From assembly GCA_002084705.1 (NCBI GenBank), contig NBLX01000001.1:1-47063 (forward strand): 47,063 bases of DNA, written 5' to 3'. The first letter of the stretch is position 1; every line of letters begins with the position of its first letter. Below the pieces are notes generated by a model. That model searched no databases, was not told the DNA's origin, and saw only the letters and a list, made by a program, of their open reading frames with translations. A program made the position numbers and the translations under genes. Source of the stretch: Desulfobacteraceae bacterium 4572_35.1. GTDB taxonomy: Bacteria > Desulfobacterota > Desulfuromonadia > Desulfuromonadales > Desulfuromonadaceae. Below, piece after piece: positions 1-7,620 of the stretch.

Positions 1-171
1 TACCTTTAGAGCTCTTGCCCCACCTGAGCTTTCTAATACCACCAGTTCCTTGAATAATATCGCCAGTACTTGGATGCTCTGATAGGTACGTAATCAAATC
101 ATACCTTTCTTCGAGAGAAAGTAATTTAGCTATTTTTTTTGAAAGGGCTCTGTTTCGGCAACAGTAATCAT
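1..171 (-). CDS. RelE/HigB-family toxin, N-terminal 57 residues (cut by window edge)
   Basis: This gene is not in the ORF track; I translated it by hand from the minus strand. It starts at an ATG (171) and stays open to base 1, giving MITVAETEPFQKK and ending in GTGGIRKLRWGKSSKG. A GTGG-R-KLRW-KG stretch about 50 residues in is typical of the RelE/ParE superfamily HigB-like toxins, which are ribosome-dependent mRNA interferases or relatives. Family members are about 110 residues, so roughly half is visible. The partner antitoxin, usually an Xre-type HTH protein, would lie to the left of base 1. A promoter with a palindromic operator lies directly upstream. The family call is by motif; activity is inferred. 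Confidence 0.75.
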
Positions 172-177
172 GTTTCA

Positions 178-206
178 ATAATATACTCCACTGGAGTACG
201 AGTCAA
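178..206 (-). promoter_or_regulatory. Promoter with palindromic operator for the RelE-type toxin gene
   Basis: On the minus strand TTGACT (201-206) and TATTAT (178-183) are separated by exactly 17 bp. The spacer contains a perfect inverted repeat, TACTCC-ACT-GGAGTA on the plus strand (184-198). Toxin-antitoxin operons are usually autorepressed at such sites. The -10 box is only about 7 bp from the ATG, so transcription would start at or next to the start codon and the message would be leaderless. Confidence 0.6.
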
Positions 207-289
207 GAAGTAAAGCAATGAATGTAGTTAGAAAAATAACGATTGAGTTCACTGGCATGCTTGGAGCACAGCGGAAAAATTGTCCGCGT

Positions 290-531
290 GTAGTGTAGCG
301 CCTTGTGTACATCCAGCATGGGCATGAACTCATGGTGTGAAAGTCCCCCGTTGGAAGATCACCGCCAGAAAACCATGTTGTGGGTATGGCGTTAACAACT
401 AGCAAAAGGCAAGAGCTGTTTGCCCTACGAGAGGTTGGATTGCATTTCACCATGGTTGATGAACCGCCCTGTGCGGAGCCGCATGCAGGGTGGTGTGGGG
501 GGCGGGGGAGAAAAACCTCCGGCTACCCGAT
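290..531 (+). mobile_element. ORF-less, internally deleted group II intron relic
   Basis: The 3' end matches bacterial group II intron domains V and VI. GAACCGCCCTGTGCG (461-475), a GAGC loop and CGCATGCAGGGTGGTG pair as the domain V hairpin. A second hairpin, CGGGGGAG/CCTCCGG, is followed by CTACCCGAT with a bulged A, as in domain VI, so the intron would end at about 531. Upstream, the stretch GGCATGAAC...GGTGTGAAAGTCCC resembles the conserved 5' part of domain I. Only about 240 nt separate the ends and no reverse-transcriptase ORF is present. A full ribozyme needs roughly twice that, so this is most likely a dead, deleted copy. The 5' boundary is approximate. Confidence 0.6.
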
Positions 532-588
532 TAGCTGATTTTGTTCTTGAAGTGATTACGGAGTACTTTTTTTACATATTCTGGTGCG

Positions 589-631
589 TTCTCTTTTAAA
601 GCAAGAGAAGGGGTCAAATCTTCGGTTGACC
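589..631. repeat. Paired hairpins at the 3' end of the RAYT remnant (REP-like)
   Basis: Two adjacent perfect inverted repeats are seen: TTCTCTT (589-595) with AAGAGAA (603-609), and GGTCAA (612-617) with TTGACC (626-631). The second straddles the stop codon of the transposase remnant. RAYT transposases are typically flanked by such palindromes, which they recognise. The element assignment is inferred from position. Confidence 0.45.
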
Positions 632-1027
632 TACCTTGAGCTGTTGGCAAACTTTACCATACATTTCCTGTACAACTGACTCCTGCTTCAGCGAACCCTG
701 AATACGGGCAATAGCCGTACTCACTGTACTGTAACGGTTAATATTAAAGATTGAACCTATCTCATTTAGTGTCTTCGAACTGTGCGCCCTGAGCACATAT
801 ATCGTCAAATCTCTCGGCACATTGGCCACACCACGTTGCATCTTAAATAGTTGATCCCGCTCAACATGGCAAACAGCACAGACCGCTGCCATCACCGAAT
901 GTTCATCTACTGATAAGACCTGCAGATTTGATAGCTCTTTATCCTGTACTGAAAAATCAAAACGCTCCCTGATTTTTTCGATAAATTCAGAGTCAACAGC
1001 AGACCTGACCACTTTGACCACTTTCAA
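614..1027 (-). pseudogene. C-terminal remnant of REP-associated tyrosine transposase with DnaA-like domain
   Basis: The open frame encodes 137 residues from a TTG; an in-frame TAA lies six codons upstream, and no ATG or convincing ribosome binding site is seen. The residues after about position 45 resemble the DnaA C-terminal helix-turn-helix fold found at the end of many deltaproteobacterial RAYT (Y1/HUH) transposases, for example SSKTLNEIGSIFNINRYSTV. The N-terminal catalytic domain with the HUH histidines and the tyrosine is absent. The fragment is therefore probably a decayed transposase. A stand-alone DnaA-domain-IV-like DNA-binding protein is the alternative. Its neighbour is the group II intron relic, so this is a mobile-element graveyard. 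Confidence 0.6.
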
Positions 1028-1162
1028 ACCAGAGGTGATATTTTAAACCTACGTAGCTAATTGTTTGGATAAAAGAATTGATCAAGGGCTGGAGTCGTTG
1101 TTTCTTTTTTGTTGCTGATGCAGAATTTTAGCGAAGGGAACTCCCTCACTCAGGGTGAACCC

Positions 1163-1513
1163 TCAACCTGCTGGCAGAGAACCGCCGCAAAGAAATATCC
1201 CCTTGTTGGGGAAATCGCGACATAGTTGGGGTCGGTTGGCATAGTCAAGACAGCGATTGTCGCTAGCGAGCATTGTGCAGTTGAAGACCAGCAACCCCTG
1301 CTGGTCTCGGCCGATAATTTTGAAGCGGGAGAACTGAGGCTCGTTTTTTACCAGCCGTTCAAAGGTTCGTTTGGAACGGAGCCATCGCTTAGATTCCTCC
1401 AGTTGTAGTCGGCGGCAACAGGCCCCGCATTGGCGGCAATGACCGGTAAGGATCAATTCCTTACCGGTCAGACGCAATCTTAATTGTCGCCACCAGCCAG
1501 CGATGGAGATCAT
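1163..1513 (-). CDS. YkgJ-family Cys-cluster protein (zinc or Fe-S binding)
   Basis: The protein of 116 residues begins MISIAGWW at an ATG that starts 1 nt after the trpB stop codon, so translation is probably coupled; the longer track ORF would overlap trpB and is rejected. It carries the YkgJ/UPF0153 signature: CRQCGACC near residue 30 and, further on, FNC...CLDYANRPQLCRDFP. These cysteines are thought to bind zinc or an iron-sulfur cluster. The biochemical role is unknown for the family. It is the last gene of the lysA-to-trpB run. Confidence 0.85.
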   Translation of the reverse strand: MISIAGWWRQLRLRLTGKELILTGHCRQCGACCRRLQLEESKRWLRSKRTFERLVKNEPQFSRFKIIGRDQQGLLVFNCTMLASDNRCLDYANRPQLCRDFPNKGIFLCGGSLPAG

Positions 1514-1514
1514 T

Positions 1515-2702
1515 TTACAGGTTGAGCTTGTCAGCGACAAAGTCGATATCTTTATCGCCGCGACCACTTAGATTGATCAGGATTTTTTTACCAGCCATCT
1601 GTGGTGCTATCCGTATCGCATGAGCCACGGCATGAGCACTTTCCAGCGCCGGGATTATCCCTTCGGTACGTGAGAGCATTACAAAAGCGTTCAGGCATTC
1701 TTTGTCTGTTGCGCTTTCGTACTGAACGCGACCGATATCTTTCAAATAACTGTGTTGAGGACCAATGCCGGGATAGTCGAGACCGGAGGCGATGGAGTAT
1801 ACCGGCAGTGGTTCGCCAGCATCATCTTGTAATAAGTAGCAACGCATGCCGTGAATTATCCCGGGTGACCCCTTGGAGATGGTCGCGGCATGGTCAGGGG
1901 TGTCGAGACCTAGTCCCGATGGTTCTACGCCAACCATGTTTACCTCTTTATCGTTGAGAAAAGCGGTGAACAGACCCATGGCGTTACTGCCACCACCGAC
2001 GCAGGCTACCAGAGTGTCGGGCAGGCTATTGGTCATCTCTTGAAATTGTTCACGCGCTTCTATGCCGACAATCTTTTGGAAGTCTCGTACCATTTGCGGG
2101 AAAGGGTGGGGGCCAACTACGGAGCCGATAGCATAGAAAAAGTTTTGAGGATCGCTCAGGTATTCTTCAAACGCGTTGTCAACGGCGTCTTTTAGAGATT
2201 TGGTTCCACGGGCTACCGGAATTACATTAGCACCCATCAGTTTCATGCGCAGGACGTTGGGAGCCTGCTTTTCAATGTCAATCTCCCCCATGTGGATTTC
2301 ACATTTTATCCCCACTAGAGCGCTGGCTGCCGCCAGAGCCACACCGTGTTGTCCGGCACCAGTCTCCGCCAGAATTTTGGTTTTACCCATTTTTTTTGCC
2401 AGCAGCGCTTCGCCGAGACAGTGATTTATTTTATGGGCACCGGTGTGATTTAAGTCTTCCCGTTTTAGGTATATCTCTGCTCCACCAAGTTGCTCAGTAA
2501 GGCGGCGGCAAAAGTAGATTGGGCTGGGACGACCAACGTAGTGACGTTGCAGGTCGTTGAGCTCATTTTTGAAATCATCGGAATCTTTTATCTCGTCGTA
2601 AGCAGCCGAGATATCGTCCATCACTTGTTTTAATTCCGGGGGCAGTTGTTGACCGCCGTATTCGCCGAAAAATCCTTGTTTGTCTGGGGAATTGGTGTTC
2701 AT
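1515..2702 (-). CDS. trpB: Tryptophan synthase beta chain (orphan copy)
   Basis: The 395-residue PLP enzyme joins indole and serine to make tryptophan. The PLP lysine is K91 in [14 protein letters not shown], the catalytic glutamate is E113 in [10 protein letters not shown], the phosphate-binding loop is VGGGSNA (236-242), and LSGRGDKD lies near the C-terminus. Length is normal for TrpB1. No trpA is adjacent; it sits 21 bp after a membrane-protein gene. Some positions differ from usual sequences (GGQQLPPEL near the start and GPQH where GPEH is common), so it could be a paralog working without TrpA. A GAGGAG ribosome binding site precedes the ATG. Confidence 0.93.
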   Translation of the reverse strand: MNTNSPDKQGFFGEYGGQQLPPELKQVMDDISAAYDEIKDSDDFKNELNDLQRHYVGRPSPIYFCRRLTEQLGGAEIYLKREDLNHTGAHKINHCLGEALLAKKMGKTKILAETGAGQHGVALAAASALVGIKCEIHMGEIDIEKQAPNVLRMKLMGANVIPVARGTKSLKDAVDNAFEEYLSDPQNFFYAIGSVVGPHPFPQMVRDFQKIVGIEAREQFQEMTNSLPDTLVACVGGGSNAMGLFTAFLNDKEVNMVGVEPSGLGLDTPDHAATISKGSPGIIHGMRCYLLQDDAGEPLPVYSIASGLDYPGIGPQHSYLKDIGRVQYESATDKECLNAFVMLSRTEGIIPALESAHAVAHAIRIAPQMAGKKILINLSGRGDKDIDFVADKLNL

Positions 2703-2723
2703 TGTTTCTCCTCGTAAAATAAT

Positions 2724-3620
2724 TTATTTGTGGCAATTTTTGCGGCGCATGTCTTCACGCCGTTGTTGATAGCCAGACGGTATATAGTGGGTGTAAGCAA
2801 AGCGAATGCCGAGGATGAACAGGGCACTCGCAACGCCGATTGCTGCACTGTATATCGGCGGTGTTATCAGGGCAATTCTGATCATTAGGGTGGCGACGGC
2901 AAAGCCGCTGTTGCGAAATGCAACCCTGTAGCAGGATCTATAGCGCATTGATATCAGCATGATGAGGATATCGCTGAAAATCAACAGGGTAAAAAAGGTT
3001 TCGAATGTTCTATCGACCTGATGAAAAAATAAGCTGTTCCACCAGTTGCCCACTAAAATTATGACGAAAGTAACCATCAATAGCAGGGCTATAAGCTTTT
3101 TGGTTATGATAAACCGCTTTGTTTCATGGTCATCGTCAATAAAGTTTTTTGGTTCAATTTGGCGATAATAAAAGTGCAGAATGATAAAAATAATCAATGA
3201 TGCGAACGCCAGTGCTGCAATGTTGAGGATAATGGCTGAAACTTCTTCCCATATGATTGGTTCCTGCATATGGGAGATTTGCTTGAAGATGTTTCTCAAT
3301 AAAACTAATGAGAGTATCTCCACCTGCTTACCCACCGATATAGATACTGAATGAGCTAAGCTGAAGATCAACCCGACGGCTTCCCATGCTAACACGATGG
3401 TAAACACCAGTTCGATGGCCTTGAGGTGATTGGTCGGGGTGTGTACCGCAATTTGGGCTGGCAACCAGCCGAACAGGTTAGCCTGTATGCTGAGTAACCC
3501 ACCAATAAAGATCAGTACCAACAGTGTGCTAACATAACGTTGCCCTTTTAGTCCCTCAAAGGCATGCTCTACGGTGTTGAAACAGTTATTTATTGTTTTG
3601 TAAGCAGGGTGGAGAACCAT
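2724..3620 (-). CDS. Uncharacterised multi-pass membrane protein
   Basis: I do not recognise this 298-residue protein. It has about seven hydrophobic segments, including STLLVLIFIGGLLSI (about 31-45), one near 70-90, one near 130-150, then LIALLLMVTFVIILVG (about 175-190), ETFFTLLIFSDILIMLIS (207-225) and two near the C-terminus. The tail YQQRREDMRRKNCHK is strongly basic and probably cytoplasmic. No transporter or enzyme motif is evident. It is preceded by TTGAGG 6-9 bp before the ATG. It lies 16 bp after the 52-aa gene and 21 bp before trpB, so it is probably co-transcribed with lysA and trpB. A role in amino-acid handling is possible only by context. Confidence 0.75.
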   Translation of the reverse strand: MVLHPAYKTINNCFNTVEHAFEGLKGQRYVSTLLVLIFIGGLLSIQANLFGWLPAQIAVHTPTNHLKAIELVFTIVLAWEAVGLIFSLAHSVSISVGKQVEILSLVLLRNIFKQISHMQEPIIWEEVSAIILNIAALAFASLIIFIILHFYYRQIEPKNFIDDDHETKRFIITKKLIALLLMVTFVIILVGNWWNSLFFHQVDRTFETFFTLLIFSDILIMLISMRYRSCYRVAFRNSGFAVATLMIRIALITPPIYSAAIGVASALFILGIRFAYTHYIPSGYQQRREDMRRKNCHK

Positions 3621-3636
3621 AGTGGCCTCAAATAAT

Positions 3637-3795
3637 TTAGCGGTCTATATTGTGGCGTAACACACATAACACCACCACGTTTTTGTCAGTACATTCCAAT
3701 AGAAATTTTTGTCGTGCTTGCTCTGGATATTCGGCTGAAACTATGGTTTCACCGTATTCAGTGCCTTTTTGGTAGTGAATTTCAAACTCGGTCAT
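3637..3795 (-). CDS. Small conserved-looking protein of 52 residues
   Basis: The track ORF begins inside lysA; the likely start is ATG at 3795 (MTEFEIHYQKG), 8 bp after an AAGGA ribosome binding site, although ATG at 3801 is also possible. The product is acidic to neutral, has no signal or membrane segment, and has two cysteines near the end. I do not recognise it. The first residues resemble a small beta-alpha-beta fold (beta strand, EYPEQARQKFLLE helix, VVVLCVLR strand). It sits 16 bp downstream of lysA and 16 bp upstream of the membrane-protein gene, which supports it as a real gene in that operon. Confidence 0.6.
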   Translation of the reverse strand: MTEFEIHYQKGTEYGETIVSAEYPEQARQKFLLECTDKNVVVLCVLRHNIDR

Positions 3796-3811
3796 CGACA
3801 TATTCCTTACA

Positions 3812-5077
3812 TTATTTTGTCGGGATAAATTCGTCACTGCTAAAGTTCTGAGTGGCAAAATAATCGGCCATTGTTTCAGCACGGCGGATCAGTTCAACTC
3901 TGCCATCGGTACGTAACAGCAGTTCCTGCGGGCGCAAGCGGCCATTGTATTGAAATCCCATGGCATGTCCGTGGGCACCGGAGTCGTGGATTGCCAGCAG
4001 GTCGCCCTCTTCAATCTTTGGCAGTTGGCGTTGGACGGCGAACTTGTCGTTATTTTCGCATAATGAACCAACTACGTCGTAGGTGGTGTCGGCGGGCTGA
4101 TCCTCTTTTCCGACAACATCAATATGGTGATACGCATCGTACAGAGCCGGGCGCATTAGCGCCGACATGCATGCGTCGACACCAACGTATTGGCGATAGG
4201 TATCTTTAAAGTTGATTGCCTTGGTGATCAGGCAGCCGTGGGGGCCAGTCATGAAGCGACCACTTTCCATATACATGCGTGGTACAAAGCCGTGCTCTTT
4301 TTTGAAGTCGTCAAACAGGGTTGTGATCTCCTGTGCCATGGAATCGATATCCAGAGCTTGCTGTTCAGGTTTGTATGGAATGCCAAAACCGCCGCCGATA
4401 TTGACAAATTCGAATTCAATGTCTAATTTCTGCTTAACCAATTCGGCTAAGGAGAGCACCATGCGTGCAGTTTCTACCATGTAGCTGTAGTCCAACTCGT
4501 TGGAGGCAACCATGGTGTGCAGTCCAAAGCGTTTGGCACCCCGTTGTTGAGCTAGACGATAAGCCTCAACCACTTGTTCGTGAGTTACCCCATATTTGGC
4601 CTCCACCGGGTTGCCGATGATAATATTGCCAGTGCGCCGTGGGCCGGGGTTGTAGCGGAAACAGATCAATTCAGGAAAGTTGGGTACTTTGTTTATCAGT
4701 GAGATATCGTCGAGGTTGAGGATGCAGCCTCCGTCCTGTTCAGCAAAGGCGAACTCTTCGGGACTGGTGTTGTTGGAAGTGAACATGATCTCTTCGCTGG
4801 TCGCACCAAGTTCACGACTCATAACTAGCTCGGGGATGGAACTGCAATCGAAACCGAAACCCATCTCCTTCATGATTTTAAGAATCTGCTTGTTTGGCAA
4901 GGCCTTAACGGCAAAATATTCACGAAAACCATCGATGCCGGAAAAAATTTGTTTCAGGTGGGCTCCGGTGGCGCGAATGCCCTCCTCATCGTAAATATGA
5001 AACGGTGTCCCATAATGTTCTGCTATTTCTGGCAACGCGGTGAAAAGGCGTTGCTTAAACCCTTCTGACATGGGCAT
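3812..5077 (-). CDS. lysA: Diaminopimelate decarboxylase
   Basis: The 421-residue PLP enzyme of fold type III decarboxylates meso-diaminopimelate to lysine. The PLP lysine is K58 in FAVKALPN; EFVNIGGGFG is the phosphate-binding glycine loop; YMESGRFMTGPHG and VGSLCENNDKFA (active-site Cys from the partner subunit) follow. The HTMVASNE and LCENND forms belong to the variant common in Clostridia and deltaproteobacteria rather than the E. coli type. The related carboxynorspermidine decarboxylase is an alternative but is shorter and lacks this pattern. The start ATG is 8 bp after GGAG. It heads the five-gene minus-strand run. Confidence 0.88.
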   Translation of the reverse strand: MPMSEGFKQRLFTALPEIAEHYGTPFHIYDEEGIRATGAHLKQIFSGIDGFREYFAVKALPNKQILKIMKEMGFGFDCSSIPELVMSRELGATSEEIMFTSNNTSPEEFAFAEQDGGCILNLDDISLINKVPNFPELICFRYNPGPRRTGNIIIGNPVEAKYGVTHEQVVEAYRLAQQRGAKRFGLHTMVASNELDYSYMVETARMVLSLAELVKQKLDIEFEFVNIGGGFGIPYKPEQQALDIDSMAQEITTLFDDFKKEHGFVPRMYMESGRFMTGPHGCLITKAINFKDTYRQYVGVDACMSALMRPALYDAYHHIDVVGKEDQPADTTYDVVGSLCENNDKFAVQRQLPKIEEGDLLAIHDSGAHGHAMGFQYNGRLRPQELLLRTDGRVELIRRAETMADYFATQNFSSDEFIPTK

Positions 5078-5153
5078 GAATCTGTCTCCTTTTAAGTGCG
5101 GAAATGAATAAAATCAAATAGAACTGTGTGTTTTGTTGTTTTGTGAAACTTGA

Positions 5154-5183
5154 ATTGTAAATAAAATGGGTCATACAGTGCAA
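5154..5183 (-). promoter_or_regulatory. Predicted sigma-70 promoter of the lysA operon
   Basis: On the minus strand TTGCAC (5178-5183) and TACAAT (5154-5159) lie 18 bp apart. They are about 75 bp upstream of the lysA ATG, leaving a leader of about 70 nt. No lysine riboswitch-like structure could be seen in that leader, which is too short for one. Confidence 0.5.
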
Positions 5184-5258
5184 CTGCTATTTTGTTGATT
5201 ATGGGAGTTGTAACAAATTTTGTTCACAGATGGGGAGTGTTTAAGGTGTTAAATGGGC

Positions 5259-5280
5259 GCGGGAGATAGAATCCTCCCGC
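5259..5280 (-). terminator. Weak hairpin after the repeat-protein gene
   Basis: GCGGGAG (5259-5265) pairs with CTCCCGC (5274-5280), 31 bp past the stop codon of the repeat-protein frame. The T-rich tail on the minus side is poor, so this may be only a stabilising stem. Confidence 0.3.
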
Positions 5281-5311
5281 ACCGAGATTGTGGGTTTGTG
5301 CAGCTGATTTT

Positions 5312-6171
5312 TTACTTCATGATGACAGAATTCTTGTTGGAGGTGCCACTGCCAGCAGCGATGTTGATGTTTTGACCAAAGCTCAAGGGGCTGTCGATAT
5401 CATTTACGGTAATACCTCTGCCCGATGTGACTGATACGCTGCCACCGACGCTGCTTCCATCTTTGATAATTATTGATCCCGAATTGGCTTCTGCGTGGGA
5501 ACCAAGAGCAAGGTTTACTGCTCCCGATTTAACTTTTGCTGAAAGGTTTCCACGTACTGAGCTATTTTCCACGATCACTGAGCCTAAATTTGCCGTAGCT
5601 TTATGCCCAGCAGCTAAATTAAGTGCGCCACCGGAAACTTTAGTGGTGATGTTGCCTCGTACGTAGCTGCCCCTGATTTTTGTTGTGGCCATGTTGGCTT
5701 CCGATCTATTGCCAACGGCCAAGTTGACGGCCGCACCGGCGACGGTGTTGCGGATATTTCCTTTTACTGTGCTGTTTCTTATGTCGGTAGCAGCCATGTT
5801 GGCGGTAGCTCTGTTGCCTGCTGCTAGGTTTATTGCTCCACCACCGACAGTGTTTTTGATATCACCTTGCACATTACTGTCGGCCATATTAACTGTTGCC
5901 ATATTCGCTTTGACTCTGTTGCCAGCGGCGAGGTTGAGCGCTCCGCCAGCTACCGTATTGGTTATATTTCCTTTGTAGTTGGAGTTTTTGATGCTGACAG
6001 CCGCCTGGTTAGCGGTTGCGCGATTTCCTGCTGCCAAGTTTAGTCCCGCTCCAGCGACAGTATTGATGATATTCCCTTTAACCGTGGAGCCCTTGATGTT
6101 GGTAGCTGCCTGATTAGCTTTAACTCTATTTCCCGCTGCAAGGTTAAGTCCGGCACCGGCAACAGTGTTGA
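5312..6171 (-). pseudogene. Out-of-frame 3' part of the secreted repeat protein
   Basis: This frame continues the same 35-residue repeat array but in a different reading frame from the signal-peptide-bearing part. It carries about seven repeats, among them NTVAGGALNLAAGNRVKAN and NTVGGGAINLAAGNRATAN, then diverging copies (NLALGSHAEANSGS) and a capping tail with INIAAGSGTSNKNSVIMK before the stop. The internal ATG in the ORF track (6037) is not a plausible start, because no ribosome binding site or signal peptide goes with it. The frame is open over 286 codons and the repeats are well kept, so the break is recent, an assembly error, or corrected by an unknown mechanism. Confidence 0.7.
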
Positions 6172-7620
6172 ATTAGCTTTAACTCTATTTCCCGCTGCAA
6201 GGTTAAGTCCGGCACCGGCAACAGTGTTGACCATGTTACCTTTAACATTGCCGCCTGATTTGCGCTGGCGCGATTTCCTGCGGCCAGGTTAAGCCCGGCA
6301 CCGCCGACGGTATTGATGATATTCCCCTTAACAGTAGAGCTTTCAATAGTGGCTGCTGCCTGATTGGCTTTTACCCTGTTACCCGCGGCAAGATTGACCC
6401 CTGCGCCGACGAGGGTGTTGACCACGTTTCCTTTAACAGTGCTGCCTTTAAGTGTAGTTGCGGCCTGATTAGCATCAGCTCTGTTGCCCGCCGCGAGGTT
6501 GACGGCGGCGCCGCCAACGGTGTTGATTGCAGCCCCTTGTAAGGTTGAATTTTTGCTACTAAATGCGGCTTGATTAGCTTTGACTCTGTTGCCCGCCGCA
6601 AGGTTTACCGTTCCGCCTATAATTGTATTGACTGCCGCACCTTTTAGTGTTGAGTCCTGCATAGTTGTGCTGGCTTGATTTGCCGTTGCTCTGTTGCCTG
6701 CTGCGAGGTTTACTGCCCCCAACGCGCCGATGGTGTTTACTGCTGCTCCTTTAATGGTGCTTCCTGTGGCGGAGGTGGACGCTTGATTAGCTTTTACCCT
6801 GTTACCCGCAGCGAGATTGAGGAAATTTTGACCAATAGCGGTATTAACCACAGCCCCTGAAACTTTTGAGTCTTGCAAGTTGGTTGCAGCCTGGTTCGCA
6901 GTTGCCCTGTTGCCGGCGGCAATGTTGAGAAGGTTCTGTCCCCCTGCGGTGTTGACGACAGCTCCCTTGACCTTGGAGCTTTCGATATTGATTGCTCCTT
7001 GGCGGGCGTTTACTCTATTGCCAGCCCCGATGTTGAGCAGGTTTTGAGCCGCAACAGTGTTTACCGTAGCGCCTTTAATTTTACTGTCGGAAATTTTGGT
7101 TGTTGCCTGGTCGGCTTCTACCCTGTTGCCGGCACCAATGTTAAGCATGTTTTGAGCTGCGCTGGTGTTGATAACCGCACCGCTTATTTTACTGCTTTCC
7201 ATAATGACTGAAGATTGCCCAGATTTTACCCGATTCCCCGCCGCGATGTTCAGAGCGTTCTTGCCTACGGCGGTGTTGAGAACTGCACCGCTGATATTGC
7301 TGTTTTTGACATTGACTGATGCCTGGTTGGCTGAAACGCGGTTGCCGGCGGCTATGTTGAGGTTGGTGCCGACCATGTTGGTATTGATCACTGCGCCACG
7401 TAGTTTTCCGCCGAGCTTGACAGAACCCTGTGTTGCATCGGCTCGGTTGCCGGCGGCCAGATTCAAACTTTGTTTGTCCATGTTGGTGTTTATAACCACA
7501 CCGGTCATGTTGAGGTTTTTCAGTGAAATGGAGCTCTGGGTGGCGCTGGATTTTTTGCCTACTGCAACGTTGATGTTTTTGTCAATCTTGTTAGGGATGT
7601 TGAGAACTGCTCCCTTTACT
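5430..7620 (-). repeat. Array of about 20 coding repeats of 105-108 bp
   Basis: Each unit encodes 35 or 36 residues with the pattern NT(V/A)xxxxxNLAAGNRxxANQAxxxxxxSxxKGxxx. Units in the N-terminal half are mostly 36 residues with NI(A/G)AGNRV; those in the C-terminal half are mostly 35 with NLAAGNR. Nucleotide similarity is highest between about 6020 and 6500, where the array has suffered the duplication and deletion. Units near both ends are the most divergent, as expected for capping repeats. Confidence 0.9.
6113..6230. repeat. Exact 59-bp tandem duplication
   Basis: The 59-bp unit 6113-6171 is repeated without change at 6172-6230, both beginning ATTAGCTTTAACTC. Since 59 is not a multiple of three it shifts the frame of the repeat gene. 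It spans part of one protein repeat (LNLAAGNRVKAN). A second defect lies 20-30 bp upstream in the gene (about 6246-6250), where about 19 nt are missing compared with neighbouring units. Confidence 0.9.

Noticed and set aside
175-453. 92-aa minus-strand ORF
   Set aside because: It lies antisense to the group II intron relic and the toxin promoter; no protein features.
5078-5311. Lysine riboswitch upstream of lysA
   Set aside because: The leader from the predicted promoter is only about 70 nt and shows none of the long conserved junction of a lysine riboswitch.
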